Below, in pieces: positions 11,714-26,700 of a stretch of DNA of 64,000 nucleotides. The stretch's first letter is position 1. Each line of letters starts with the position of its first letter. The position numbers and the translations under genes are program-made. Source of the DNA: Spisula solida (Eukaryota > Mollusca > Bivalvia > Venerida > Mactridae); the NCBI GenBank assembly GCA_947247005.1, contig OX365946.1, forward strand, positions 7,448,453 to 7,512,452, read 5' to 3'. The notes beneath the pieces are model-generated. The model did not search any database and was not told the origin of the DNA. It saw only the letters and a list, made by a program, of their open reading frames with translations.

Positions 11714-13149
11714 GTGAATGACTCTGTATGATATGTTGTTGTACATGCTTAGTTGGATTATTTTAGTATTCACCAATTTAACTACATGGAATAATTAACG
11801 GTTAAAATTGTACACTTTAAATGGACGTACATAGAAAACGGAGAACTGTTTGTGATAGATTGTTTGCACCTTTTAGTTGAAGGTTTATTTTTATTTGGAG
11901 ATATAAACATATTCACGAATTCATTAGTTAGAAAAGAAATGCCATCTTCAATTTGATCAATTCGTGGATAATGGCTTTTTTATGCCCTTCAATCCAAAAA
12001 TACATTTTGCTAGTGTAAGGTTATGTTTATATGTTAAAGGGACTGCCTCACATATTGGTGTTTTGCAAAAATAAAATAAAATTGTCAAGTATTCGCTTAA
12101 ATTTGGTATAGTTGCCTGTATATCCCATAAACAACCACTCTGAGATATAAAATAACTTGAGAAACTTCGACATTTTGTAGTTACATATGTATTTAGTATC
12201 TTTACATCAAAATTTCTATAGGGTATTAATGCCCTAAAGAATTATCACTACTATTACTTAAAATGCCTGAAATTGTCCACATTTGATGAAAATGAATAAA
12301 AAAACGAACAAATACCTCACTGATGTTTACGCTGTAGTTTATTGATGTTACAGTTCGATCACGTGTGAATTACATAATTCACAAAGCATGTTGGAAGGAA
12401 ACTTAACGCTTTTTTGTCAAGAAAAAATACACAGTGGTCGATATCAAGAGTGGTTAAAATTGCTTATTTGCACCAAATCTTTCATAAAGCTCCCGTCAGT
12501 GGCTTTCTATTACATCAATACTTGGTTAGGTTGGAAACTCACGATATACAAAAATTTTAGTCCAATCTGTGAGGCAGCATCTATATAGATATAACTTCAA
12601 ATATATTGTTTAAATAAAACTTTTGCAAAGTTCGGATGGGTTTCATTGCCCGAGACTGTACACATTGCAATGATGCTAACGCTTTATCGGGGTGCATTGA
12701 CACATGTAATGAGGACTTCGATCCTGTTTAATTTCTTTTTTTTCTAACGCTCTTTCGCCTTAGACATGTTCCCCATTGTCATGTTGTATTATGCATGTTT
12801 AAACATTACAATTCATGTATGCAGCTGCAAAGTTACATTATTTTCAATGTTACATACACTTTTATTGAACCAGGTTTATACATAAGTGTAGGACTTCGTG
12901 ACTGTTCGGTTTCATTATTTCTTTTTTAGTTTTGTGTTGCTTGTTGTGGTGTGTGCTGCGGGTACGTGTGCCTTTAGTGCTCTTCTATTTATGTTGAATG
13001 CTGCCTTCCTTGTCCAATTTTGATTAAAAAACTTGTAATTCCAGAAATGCTGAAAACTAGGGGAGGGGGTAAGTTTTTTCAAAAATTAAGTAAGGTACAT
13101 TTGCAATTAAAACTTCTGTCAACTCCTTTTGGTCCAAAGCCCTAATTTT

Positions 13150-13530
13150 ATATTTGATGTTGTCACGAGTTATGCCTCCCATCTTTGATGAGGGAGTATG
13201 TTGCTTTGTACATGTCGTTCGGGCGATAGACCAAATTGGTTTCCCTTCTATAGCCGAAGAACGCTTTGCCTTAGGATCTTCTAACTTTACATGGTGGTTG
13301 GTATCAACAGTAGATGACCCGTATTACTTTTGTGGTCAGTAGGTCAAGAACATTTTGCCCTAGGATCTTCAAACTTAACATGGAGGTCGATCATCAAAGC
13401 ATTAGATGATCCCCTATTGACTCTGAGGTCAGTTGGTCAAAGGTCAAGGTCACTGTGACATTTACCATGTCTGACTATTGGGATACCATTGGGACATACG
13501 TGTTTTACAAGTATATCTTGTTAACGATTG
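13150..13530 (+). repeat. Dispersed repeat, GGTCAAAGGTCAAGGTCAC family
   Basis: Contains 'TATGCCTCCCATCTTTGA', two tandem subunits with 'TTTGCCTTAGGATCTTC', then the GGTCAAAGGTCAAGGTCAC block and an end 'CGTGTTTTACAAGTATATCTTG'. Related copies lie at 45915-46020, 46180-46310 and 62850-63185. Function and class are unknown to me. Confidence 0.55.
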
Positions 13531-14487
13531 CCAGCGGGTTTGAAGTTCATGCATCATTTCTATTCCGCTTCTAATGGTTTTTTGTTCAAGCACGTTTCAA
13601 TTTATAAACGCCAATCATGACTAAACACAGTGTTTGCTTCCGAGGTCCATGTTGGGATTTGCGGTTAAAAGGTCACTATCGCTGCCCGTTCTGGAATACT
13701 TTTCACTGACGGGATCTTTGCTGGGATCTGAGGTTGATGAGGGTAATGTTGTTGCACGTCCTGACATACTTATTACAGAAGGTATTATGTTTTAATGACT
13801 AATTTGAGACACGAGGATCAAACGGACTTATGGTAACTATGCTGGTGAAGTTAAGTGCTACCGCCCCTGTCCGATTGTTTACTTTCTTTTTGTGTAACAT
13901 GCATAATTATATAGCATTTTTCTATCGAACAGCAAGAAGGTGTCCTCGTTAACTTGGTTGACATGTGTGTACTTTACTCCGTTATTTTGACAATAATGTT
14001 TTCAAATTTTTTTTTATTATCTGATAGTTATACCCAAGTATGATTCATCTAGATCGATATTTTGTTTCTAAAACATTACAAATACCAAATAACGTTTCAG
14101 AAGATGCAACGAAGATGCACAACAACAATTGGCATTTTTTCGTAATGCTTTATTTGCTATTCATTACATTCAGACTTTTTAATGAGTCCATGGAATCAGA
14201 GAGAATACCATCAGAAATCGTGATGAGTATGTACAATGTTTTGCAATACATTCACCGTATAAATTATATCTAGCAAACGAGGACAAACATTTGAATAATT
14301 AACAATAATAAGTGATCGGTTCAGGAACATTCATTTAATCGTCTATAATTACGTTCTGCCACAAAGGATCACTTTGATGATTTTTATTCATGCGGCTTTA
14401 ATCTTTTAACGAAACTTTAACAGTGCTATGAATTATAAATGTTTCAATCGTGAGCTTACAACTTACTTAAAATGTCTGAGCCTCGCA

Positions 14488-14494
14488 TTTATAG
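14488..14494 (+). promoter_or_regulatory. TATA-like element of gene B
   Basis: TTTATAG inside 'GCCTCGCATTTATAGA', 98-104 bases before the ATG. The same string at the same spacing precedes copy C (32171-32177). Conservation in position is the only support. Confidence 0.35.
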
Positions 14495-14591
14495 AGTTCG
14501 AAATTATATTTCTTGCGTCTTAATTCCGGACGTTAGTTTGAATTTAGTTCCATTTATATTCCAATGGATTATATACAGACATTAATGTAAA

Positions 14592-14715
14592 ATGTTTTTT
14601 TCTTCTACTTACGATCGGTCTCCGAATACATGCCGTCTAATTCGAGACTTGTTAGGGTGTTTGAGGAATGTGCTACTTGTATTCAGTATGGCATGTGTAT
14701 ATTCGCATGTTAACG
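14592..14715 (+). CDS. Gene B exon 1: signal peptide
   Basis: ATG at 14592, 41 codons plus one base, donor AACG|GTATGT, a strong consensus. It has a polar start, then a hydrophobic run [17 protein letters not shown], aligned to exon 1 of gene A. Phase 1 matches the acceptor at 23188. Confidence 0.62.
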
Positions 14716-17700
14716 GTATGTAAATGTTTCTATATGCTTTAATCTGCTAGCTTACTATACATTGTAGTTAAGTTTCATATTCTTGTTCGTTCTTACCAAA
14801 TCAGTGTTCGCGTATTGCTACCATATAACTTGTTTATTTATTGATGTTTCTGCATGAAATTTGGGGTATATACAATTGACTATAACAAGAGATTGGATTA
14901 TTAAAGTTATTTCTTCAAAATCAAACACATGGTTCATTGAATCATGAAACGTAAATACGTAAAATGTACATGTACGCTAATACATATGTATCCGACATTG
15001 ACAAGTAGGTGCGACTTATTTTTATGTATGACTTTTGTTGTGCATAATTTTGAAGATCTAAATCACTAGACTTATTTAACAAAATATTTAAAAAAGTTTA
15101 ATGTGGGAAAAAAATTATAAGGATTTTACATGGTTGCTATTTTGCGGCATTTTAAAAGAGCAATATATATTAGACCAAAATTAAATATACCATTTTTGGT
15201 ATCCTGACCTATGATACTTTGCATACTTGCTCACCATTATTACACCAGCCAATACACAGAGGTAGGTAACTCTATCAAGCTTTTGTTGAAAGTATGTTAC
15301 CTTTTGGACAAATAAATGCAAATGTTAAAGTTTAGGTACAATGACATAGAGTGACATATTGCTTTGGTATTTTGTATACTGGTTTACCACCATGTACCCT
15401 AACCGATACACAGAGTAAGGTACATGTAACTCTATCAAAAAATTGTTGAAATTATACCCCCTTTTGGACTTAGAAATTTAAATGTTAAATTTTAGATAAA
15501 AGATTTGTAACCTGTAATATATTCATAGTGTATTGACATACTGCTTTAATACTCTGCATACTTGTTCACCAACATGACGCCATGACCTACACATGAATAT
15601 GTAACTCTGTCAAGCATTTTGGTCAAGTTATCGGCCATTTTAGACTTAGAAAAAAGATATTATTAAGTCAGACAGGGAAGGCAGCACTCAACTAGTCAAG
15701 CACAGAAAACATTAAAACATAAACATGGCACAATACCCAACTGAACCAACCGAGCAGAGAAAACATAAAACACATACAAAGCGCAACATCTACACAGAAG
15801 GGTAATGTTTTTTTAAATTTGTTTTGAATATATACTGATTATACTACCTTTGAATGCAACTGAGAATATAGGAGCGCGCTTTTCGTGGACAGCTCTTGTT
15901 TCTACTTTTGAAACGCTAAACAATGTGTGAACCATCACTTTTTGAACTGAAATGTTTTCCAGGCATGAAAGTTAAAGCCTAGGTCCCACTGAAAATGTTT
16001 TGTCAAGGCGATGTACTCCTGATCGAAAAAAGCCATCGGGAGCCTGGTCGCCGTGGTCTTCGTGAAGCTTCGGAGCTGTCTCGGGACAATTTGTGAATCA
16101 GGAGGCTTCGGGAGAACCGGTGTATTCCCGACTTCATGCGTCGGTCTAACTGCGTCTGGGATGTATTGCCGATTGACATCAGCAGGTTCGCCGATGTCTG
16201 ATGGAAGCTCCCCAATGTATCAGGGAATCTTCGGGAAGTCTCGAGACATTTAGTCAGATCCAGAGTACATCGGGAGATTTCAATGTATGTATTGAATTTT
16301 ACCCAATGTACTCGCGATGTCATGTGAGACATTCCCGAGGAATCCAAACCTCGGGGAATGATCGGGGATGCTTCCGCGATCAAACCAATTCTTCGAGGCA
16401 TCACAGAGGCTTCCCTGACACATCGGCGTTGTTTCGCTGAAGTGTCAGGAACCTTCGGCGATAGTTTAATGTCTGGTGAACATTCGGCGACACATTCGCG
16501 GTTTCGGGATATAATCGCCGAATACAAGTTCATATTATTCGGGGCTAATTCGGGGTTACCGAAAGAACCTTCGATTTGTTCCCGACGTTATGTTGCATTA
16601 TACGACGGTCCCATGCCTCGGGGATGTAATCCCGATGACATTTTGGAGCTTTAGGGGAGTATCGGGGGCATTCGGGAACCATCGGGAGAAACGATTTGTA
16701 ACTCACCGATGAAGAATTTCAGTGGGACCTAGGATTTAATTAAAAACTGCTGTCCATACAGCAATCGCGGTTGTTGGTGGTAGGTGCGAGCCTTTTCTTG
16801 ATAAATTAGGCAGTTCGCACACCCTGTGTCTATAACATACATGTTTTGGTCGAACACAGACCAAATGTGCGTCCCGACAAACGCATCATTTCAAAAATTA
16901 TCTGCTATACATCCAGATAAATCTACAGATACGGTCAGTTTTGTACTAAAACAATCACTGATAAATTGGTTTTACTGATTACAGAACATATAAAATTTCT
17001 GTACCGGTCTTTAAGTTTTGTTGCGGGGTTACCACGGAAGCTAACTGCCTGACTATAGCCATACCCCCTGTAGACAAGTATCATTTAACCATGTTGTTTT
17101 TATAGCTCAAACGTGGAGTTTGCTTTGTCCAACTTCATAATGTCATAATTTGCTTACATAACTTTATTATATCAGACACATTCAATCCACTTTCGTGATT
17201 ATATATTCATATATAAATGAACTACATTGTCAGTGGAACTCGGACTTATGATTACACTCGCAACTTCACAAGTGCCAAGGCATCACAGACATAAATTATA
17301 TTATAATTAATGAAATGAATTGATATCCAATTCAGTCGTTTATCTGGAAATCACCTACATTTGTACGTGACGATACATTAAACGAATCGAATAAAAAGGT
17401 AAATAGTGAAATAGAAGTCTGTGAAACCATATCAGCAAAAGGGTTAGTGATATTCAAACAATAAACTGGTGTGCATTATTACGGGTAGACACCTTACACC
17501 GGATAGAGCCCCCTACTTCGCGAGAAAACGAAAGTAAAAGTGGAAATCGATTTCGGACGACGGTAAGTTTTCAATAATTATTTTGTAAATATTTATGTGA
17601 TCCAATTGAAGTGAACAAGTAAGAGCAGCGGAATGTTATTTCAAAGCCCCAATTTCTTCTGATCTGTCCTTATTTCTTGACAAGCAGCATCGAAAAGTAT

Positions 17701-20700
17701 CACTGTTGAAGGACAATGCAGAAAAACGTACATTTTCCCTTTATTAGAGCTAAATTATGCGTTAACCAGGCTTTTATTACAGCTAAATTTCCCAGGACAC
17801 TGTTTAGATTAAAACGTTTACCTGTCATGTTCTTCACCTATGTTTAAACCCTCATTAGTAAACACCAACAAATAAGCATGCAATTGAAGAAAAACAACAT
17901 TGTCTTGTGTACGGTATCTAGCCATAATTACATTTTAATGTACGGTATCTAGTTATTTGCTGTACCGCGGTTAGCTATTCTGTACGTGGGTAAGTTTCCT
18001 TATTTTGACTCAGAAGTATCTAAATGATATGAATACAAATGATTAAATCATGTAACATTGCCAAAATATTGTAATTGCTAATTTTTTATTGCCTTAATTA
18101 CCCAAAAAATTACAGATTTTAAACTTTAAATCGTGATCTTGACCGCTTAACATGCGTACCCACGGATGACAGATGTGCAAAATCGCTATCTTCGCCGATG
18201 AATAATTACTGATGAAGGCGATTTATTGCTGATTATTTGGCCCACTGATGTTAATTAAATAACTGTAATTTATATATTTACATTCTTTATAAAATTACTT
18301 TTCTGTAAAAATTATATGTACATTGTATATAGGAATGACTATCATTAGAAATGATTATTACTAATTTCGTCAAGTTATATTATTTATGTTAGTTATAAAC
18401 ATGAGATGTACGTGTAAAATATAATATTCTACTATAAGCAGTGATTTATTAATATAACGTTAAATATAAGGTGTCGCGCTATGTCGCCGCACATCATAAC
18501 GGCGTCAGTTTTCGCCGTATGATATGGAAAAGCATATGACTAATATTGTATTAACTATTCCTGCAACATTTGTCAAATGAACTGGACACAACGTCTAAAC
18601 ATTGAATAACCGTGGATTAAGACGTAAGTATGTTTGTTATTATATATGACGTGAAAACTTACAGTACCGAATCGAAAACCACGTCATATTTCTGCGAAAA
18701 ATCACAGCTTGAAAATATACAGTTTTATGACAAACAATGAGAAAGTCTGAACAAAAATTTCAAATGATGAATCGGGCATCGAGAGAGAAGTCGACCGGAA
18801 GAATTCTTATACATGTATATCGTATGTACAAAATGTTTTTAACGGAAAATAAACTTTAGTATCTCAAGCAGAGGCCCAAAATGCATTAGATGAGCGGTCA
18901 ATAACTATTTAAGATATTCTTGATGTTTTATTTCAAATGAAATGTTTTTTATAATACAAACAAACTCTTTCTTGCTAAATACTGAATAAATGGTAAATTT
19001 ATGCAATACGTGAAGGGATATGAGCGATTTATTAGAGCAATGTGACGTTCCAATAGTTAACCGTTTACGTACATGACGTCATTAACGCCAATTGTGTGCG
19101 GCGAGTCACTGGACCCAAGGTTGTAAATTTAAATACAATACATACATGTATTCATTTAAAAAAGCCAAAATAATATAACTACTTGATACCGTACATCCTA
19201 GTTAACCCCGTACAGTGAATAGATGAAAAAAAAATAGATACGGTACAGTGAAAGGCTAGATACCGTACACAAGACAGTGTTGTTTTTCTTCAATTGCATG
19301 CTTGTTAGTTGGTGTTTACTAATGAGGGTTTAAACAAAGGTGACGAACATGACAGGTAAAAGTTTAAATCTAAAACAGTGGCCTAGTTAACGCATAATTT
19401 AGCTGTAATGAAAGGAAAGTGTACGTTTTTCTTTATTGTCCTTCAACAGTGATACTTTTCGATGCTACTTGTGAAGAAATAAGGAAAGATCAGTGGAAAT
19501 GACCACATTGGGGCTTTGAAATAAACATTCGGCTGCTTAAATTTGTTCACTTCAAATAGATCACATAAATATTTACAGAATGATCATTGAACACTTACCG
19601 TCGTCCAAAATCGATTTCCACTTTTACTTCCGTTTTCTCGCGAAGTAGGGGGCTATATCCGGTTTCCCGTGTCTACCCGTGATTATTCCTACATAATTCT
19701 CTGTAAATAATACAGGTCTCATAAACCTTACAATCATAATTTGAATTTATGCAAGAAAATGTGATGATTTCACCATTTTCGTTTCCATAGCAACCACGAT
19801 TATTGTCATAATATCAATATGAAATGTTATTAACTATCTCATTACTAGCCCCTTATATGCCCCTCTCCACATACTAAGTTTAATAACGACATTATGAAAG
19901 TTTTGTTACATAATCATATAATAAAGATTTCTTCACGGATGGGCATGACTGACCGCGACGCACATACAGACAAACGGATGGACACGTATGTAGGTCAAAT
20001 TAAGATACTGATGCATGTCTATCAGTTTAATCTCATGTAAAAATGTTTACCCAAAATAAAGAAATTAATTCATGTCTTATGATACAAAAATAATTATCAT
20101 ATTTTCTGAAAGTGTGTGTGTGTGTGTGTGTGGGGGGGGTTAATCTACACCATCATTTTCACAGTATTTGCTTAAAAATGAAATAAATGGTTTATTGAAA
20201 CTATTTTGCTTGTAAATTCATTTTGTCAACAGCATGGTTTGATATCTTTACCTGTGTGTGTGTATACCATTAAAATACTGGTAAAACTTTACGCCCAAAT
20301 TGTCATGGAAGAAACTTTTGAAAAGTATAGTGGCCTTCTTAAAATCGCTTTTTAAGGTACTTCCGCAACTTTCTGAACAGGGGATTTTGCCTGGTAATAG
20401 CTTAGACATTATTCCTAAAGCAACAAGTTTTAAATTATTTCCAAATTTTGGTTTTAAAGAATATCTCGATTTTATAACAGTTAAGAAATTTAGACACTCG
20501 TTAACAAAAATAAGACTTTCATCACATAGACTTGAAATAGAATTAGGTAGATGGCACAGACCAGAAAAAATACCAAGATCAGAACGCAAATGTAAAATGT
20601 GTCAATCATTAGAAGATGAATTTCATTTCTTGCTAGAATGCCCCTTATACAACGACCTAAGAAAAATATATATTAATAAGAAATTTTGGACACACCCAAA

Positions 20701-23700
20701 TATTCCAAAATTCATCAGTCTTATGTCGTCAGAACAACCCACAGTCTGTAGAAAAGTATCTATCTTTATTTTTAAAGCCTTAGACAAACGAGACGAAGTA
20801 CTTTATAAATAATTACCATTCTTCTCCAAATTATATTCTTTACTTGTTATTATCATATGAAATATTCAACTCAAATATACACTCAATGTTAATTATGAAA
20901 TGTCTTTATATACCAAATACCTGATTCTCTGAAGATTTTCAGTGAACATTTGTACATGTACATTTGTACATAGCTATGTGTAGTGTGTGTGTCTGCGTGC
21001 GTGTGTGGTTTTTGATGTGCGTGTATGTGTGTATGTGGGAGCGGGTACGCGTGCGTGTGGGTGTGCGTATGTGTGTATGTGCGAGCGTGTGTTCGTGCGT
21101 GTGTGTGTGCCTATATCTGCGTGTGTACGTGTGTGTGCTTGCATGTGTGCCTGCGTGTACGCATGCGTGTGAATGATATATGTCTGCATTTGTGTGAGTT
21201 AGAATGTAAACTGGAGCGTGTACATGAGTGAGTGTAATTTTGTTGTATATATTACATGATGAAGATGTATTTTATTAATATCATTGCTGTAACGGAACAT
21301 ATATTATAATATTGTTATAATTAAGCATGTAAAATGATGGGCAAAATGCCTAATGTTTCAAAATAAACTTATTCACCATTAAAACATTCTCAAGAAATGA
21401 TAAGAGTAAATGTTTCAGAAAACTGTAGCCGGAGTTACCGTCGACGTCATATTTGTCTTGATTTGCGGTTACGGGATATTTATGTATATGCAAGAAAAAA
21501 GTTTATATCATTTTTATGTATTATTCAATCTATTTGTTCTTCGATGGAAACGTATTTTTATTCAACTAAATAAATTCGCATGGAAGTTTTATGTTTTTTT
21601 TATGTTTTCTGTGCTCGGCTGGTTCATGTGGGCATTGTGTCTTGTTTGTTTTTATGTTTTCTGTGCTCGGCTGGTTAAGCTGAGTGTTGCCTTCCCTTTC
21701 TCTATTTTTATACGTTCAAAAATGGGATATCTTTAATTCACTTTAGTTCAGTATTTTTGGACATGTTTGTATATGCTGCATAATCTCCAAGAAAACATAT
21801 ATTTTTATAATATTGAAACAAATTTGTACAAAAAGATCTTTGAAAAAAAACGAATTGTTTTAGTTGAAAATGACTTACATAGGAACACACATGATTTAGC
21901 AATTCGACCATTGAAAATAACGTCAGAAAAATACAATAGTCTTGCTTTTTAACTTTGTCATTTCTTATCTCCATTTTAAATTATCTCGACGGAAACGAAC
22001 GGAAATTATATGGCATCAGGTGTCGTGACTGCTGTAACAGAAAACGTTGTTTCCCTCCAAATCTATTTCGTAGTTATTACTTTATCACATGTTACCTGTA
22101 TGACCAGAGCTTTTGTTACAAGTCTCGATTTTTGCTGTTTTCGAGTGTGCCTCACCTTTTGACGATACGTCTTTGTGATTACATTGGCTACAACAACCGT
22201 TATTAAAGCGATTGTGATGAAATCGCATCTGCAAATTTATGTCTTTCTGTGTCGTATTATTAGTATTATTACATGGCTAAACTTGCTAAACACTGTATTT
22301 GTGAAACAAACAGGACTACAACGTCATTTATAATACTGTTTTATAATAAACCACACCGTATGTAGTAATTACGTTGCAGCTGAAGTCTGCATTTTAGTGC
22401 CGTGCATTTAAGCGAAATGAGATCTTTGTGGGGTAAAACATCAAACAGTGCATAGCAAAGTGTGAATTTTCGGAATTGGTAAACTACAATGTCATGGGTC
22501 ATTATATTTGGTACTTGCATTTATAAGTACTATTACACCGTCAGATATTTCATTCCAAATGTGCTTTCTACCATAATCAGCAAAGAAAAACACTTTATAC
22601 TACAATGCAAGGCTATAACAGTGCATAGCAAAGTGTGAATTTTCGGAATTGGTAAACTACAATGTCATGGGTCATTATATTTGGTACTTGCATTTATAAG
22701 TACTATTACACCGTCAGATATTTCATTCCAAATGTGCTTTCTACCATAATCAGCAAAGAAAAACACTTTATACTACAATGCAAGGCTATGTTTTTTTCAA
22801 GCTATCTTGGGTTTGGGGCAGGACTATATTGAGAGAACAAAGAGGGACTTACCAAAACTATACAGACGGGCAAAATATATCTTAAGATGTCATGCGCGTA
22901 AATATGCAACAACATTTGAAAACGTGTGCAGTGCAATCGCAGTACGTGTATAATGCTATTTTATGGTTAATTATGCACGAAGTTTAAAGTCCACAGTATG
23001 TCATTCATTGCAGGGCGAGTATATTGGCTTGCTTGAAATATCATTTATAGGGGATATAGATGGTACGTTCTATGTCAGACTCTTGTGTATGTGGCTAATC
23101 CGTTCCTGTGTGGCTTGAACTGTCTGTGCTCTACAGTATTTATATACTACAAAAAATGAAAATACACATAATTATTCCATTTAACAGCAACGCAAAATGT
23201 AGCATTCGGAAAGTCTGCTTTCCAGACGGATACAAGTTGGGGCGGGGTACCAAACCGGGCTGTGGATGGTAACACTGACGGGCATTATCACCACGACTCA
23301 TGCTCGCACACACTATCACATAATGCATGGTGGAAGGTAGACCTTGGCGAAGTATACATCATAGATAATGTGACGTTGTATAACCGCCGGGATTGCTGTG
23401 GTGCGTGTTAGACTTTTATTTCCTTTTCCAGCATTTAACTGTTTCCCATTACTTATTTCACCATTTTCATTTGAACTTATGAGTCAACAGTATACAATAT
23501 AGCTCAAATTACTATTTCCATTATCAGCTTGCCATAACTTTTTAAATTGCAATTACGCGCGTATTCACCTCTGAGCATTTCAGAGTATCTTTGCAATTCA
23601 AGATTAGGCATTTATAGCTCAATCGCCTATGTCTTATGCAAAAAATTAAGGCTATGAAATAAATTGAGTTAACCATATGTAGTAACTGTAATCCAACATG

Positions 23701-26700
23701 TATGCTTATTGTCATCCCACCAAATTGTGTCAGAAGTGAGACAGCAACATCAAATACTTATCTGTATATAACCATGAACCATGTACATTTTGCCGTAATA
23801 TCAGAAATAAACTGTCAAACTATAACGCCTTACCGATGTCACATTTTTCTTATTTCATAAATAACGTCTCTAAAACATATACTAGTAATAATGCACATAA
23901 TACTGGAAACAAGCCGATCATTTCCAATATGTTAACATTAACAAATTATGTTCGTTTTGAAGGTATGATACTAGTACTATCTTCGATGAGTTATTCGTAT
24001 AAAACAAACCGTAATTGTATTTGCTTTTCAACTTTCTTAATATTCAGGGCAGAACTTGCAACATATTCAGTTGTTCATTGGATTAGACGAAAGTGATAAC
24101 GTATCACATGGGTATCATGCTGGTGTAATCGGGATCAGCTACACATTTGAAATGTCGAAATATGTTTATGGACGCTGGGTGAAAATAACACGAGTACCTG
24201 AAACGGTAGTTGGTCCATTAATACTTTGCGAAGTTCTGGTCATGGGCACTGATATTTCAAACGCAAATGGTAAGTCTGGGGTTTGGATATAATCGGTGCC
24301 GAATTGCCTTTTTCAATGAAAGTTAAAGTGGTCACTCGGAATCGGGTCTTTGTCTACGTGAAAACGTCGTAGTGGAATCGCGTGGTTCCTCACTTACGTT
24401 GAACATCAAAACCGGTATATAGGATGGTCATTTTCCTTGACAGCAGTTGGACATAGATCAACGCAAAAGTATTATGTTGAAAAATTTTAACCAATAATGA
24501 TCGAGATATGAGTCTACGAACATTTGGAACATCCCTCGTACATGTTTATACCAGTTTTTTGAAGATAAAATGTTAATGAAATATCATCCAATGGATCCAA
24601 AGCTTTCAGGCTATGAGTGATGTGAAGAAAAATGCTCCAAACTCATTGATTAGTGTATGCATGTTACCACAGCGTACTATGATCGTGTCAAGATCTGAGT
24701 ATTATCGGCATGGGCGAAGAAACATCGTGTTACAATGTAGTGGGGTCTTGCAGATCGTTGTGAAATTGTAGTAGACACGGTACATGAGCGGCATTGATCG
24801 CGATGAACTCGTGGTGTTAGCGTAAAAGCATCGTATCGAAAACGCTGTAATCGTCGAGAAATCATAGTACGTTCCGGTGAAGATATATATTATTATTCGT
24901 ATGGAAGCCCTGGAGGGCACTTTTGACTTATGACTTGTGACTTATAACTTGTGACTTAGGAGTTGTGACCAAACAAACTATAAATATATTTGCATGCTTT
25001 ATTTTTCCCTTACGTGTAACAATAACGTGGATAAAAACGGATGATACGTGAATCGGATTTTTATATTTTCAGCAAGACAGGTAAGTCAGTTTTAGTTGTT
25101 TGATTAAATAACAATTGTTAACGGATTTACAATCATTCTACTACATAAGAGTTAGGTTTAAAATTCTTCTTTATCGATATGTTATTGCATACAAAGTTGG
25201 AATATATTTCCAACTTTTTTATTATAATTTTAGCGTCACAATCCTGACGAATCTTTTGGTTAAGGGGAGGGAATAGAATGACCAGTTTAATTAAAATGTT
25301 TGTTTGTTTTTGCAGGTGGAGATAAATGAAATATATGTCGTGGAATCCTGAAAATATTTCTTGTGGAATATTGCATAAAGGGCTGAGAACAACTACTGTA
25401 ATGGACAGAAATGCATATACGCACAAGTTGAGCATAAATATTATTATCTCGTTATGAACCTACATATACTCAAATGGAAGTTATGGTTGATATAGTCGAC
25501 AGAGAAATACAAACCGATCTGGACTGAGTGACAAACAATAAGAATATTTATGGTATATGGTCCCTAAGACCCTGTACCATGATAGAGTTCGACACCAAAA
25601 CCTTGATGATATACATGTACTCCAATTGATTTTGAGATGTTGGAAGGGCGTGTGTTTAATTCCAAACAGAAGTTCACTAATTTACAGCATATGCCATAAT
25701 TTAAAATATTTGTATAACTAAGTATGGCATGTTGTTAGTCGGTATTGTTATGCCGAGCCACTTAAGTATATTAATTTCATGTGTATGTTGCTCTATTAAT
25801 TTTGACATGTATGTCTAATGCTTCATTTATTCGTATAGTAAAGCACTATTATGGTTTATTTCTGCATTTCAATTTAGATTTTGACTTGTGACTTGTGACT
25901 TGAGACTTGTGACTTGAGACTTGTGACTTGTGACTTGTGACTTGTGACTTGTGACTTGAGACTTGACACTTGTGACTTAAGACTTAAGACTTGTGACTTG
26001 TGACTTGAGACTTGTGACTTGTGACTTGTGACTTGTGACTTGAGACTTACAACTTGTGACTTGTAACTTATGGCTTGTAACTTGTAACTTGTGACTTGTG
26101 ACTTGAGACTTATCACTTGTGACTTGTGACTTGAGACATGAGAATTGAGACTTGTGACGTGTAAAATACATTCTACCTTTGATAAAATTATAGACAGCAA
26201 AATATATCATAATAAGTGTTATTATAATCAATCTTATAATTTAATATGAGTTTGTTATCCTTCGTTTGTTATCAGTATCCATTGAAGCCAAACTCTTGGA
26301 ATGATATTTAATCATGAAATTGGCAGTGTTTTTGGTCTTTGCTTTATATTGTATACAGAGTTAACACAAATGCAGTATTATGTTGTAAATGATGAACAGT
26401 AGACAAAAACACATTTGCAAATGACAACTTTGAGTCTGTTGCATTACATGTATTTCAAAACATGACAAAATGGCGTTTTATTTCTAAACATGTCTGTCCG
26501 ACATTACATCTATGAAATTAAACGTATACGGATACTATAAAGCTATCCTGAAAAGATTAGTTCGTAGGCGCCATAAATGTAAATGTATTGATATCCACTA
26601 CTTGGAATTGTCCGCAAAACCTTATAATGTTCTACTTCACCATTATGTTACATAACACAGTCACATTCAAAATCTATTCTAGCCCATAGTGTCACACAAT

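Larger units (their letters stand above)
11714..14591 (+). other. Intergenic A-B: 3' UTR, dispersed repeat, B promoter
   Basis: 11714-11850 is a 3' UTR nearly identical to that of gene B (28947-29060). 13150-13530 holds a dispersed repeat with 'GGTCAAAGGTCAAGGTCAC', also seen near 46200 and 63100. 14100-14591 is an upstream block duplicated at 31740-32274. I see no gene. Confidence 0.5.
14716..23187 (+). other. Gene B intron 1 (8.5 kb)
   Basis: Non-coding host sequence with insertions. 14716-14960 matches the start of intron 1 in A and C. It then holds a dispersed repeat (15665-15800), a 756-bp element (15978-16733), a 2.2-kb fold-back (17482-19679), a LINE 3' fragment (20248-20812), GT-rich DNA (20960-21230), and 21360-23187, which is collinear with copy C (33690-34657, 38459-39345, 45197-45429). 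Confidence 0.55.

Noticed and set aside
16003..16654. Long ORFs on both strands (up to 176 codons)
   Set aside because: They lie entirely inside a TIR-bounded non-coding element with GC-rich repeated words; no domain was recognised on either strand.
20964..21231. Cys/Val-rich and His/Thr-rich ORFs on both strands
   Set aside because: Translation of GT-rich low-complexity DNA.
25874..26231. ORFs encoding KSQVTSH-type repeats
   Set aside because: Products of a 7-bp satellite; no start context and no non-repetitive part.
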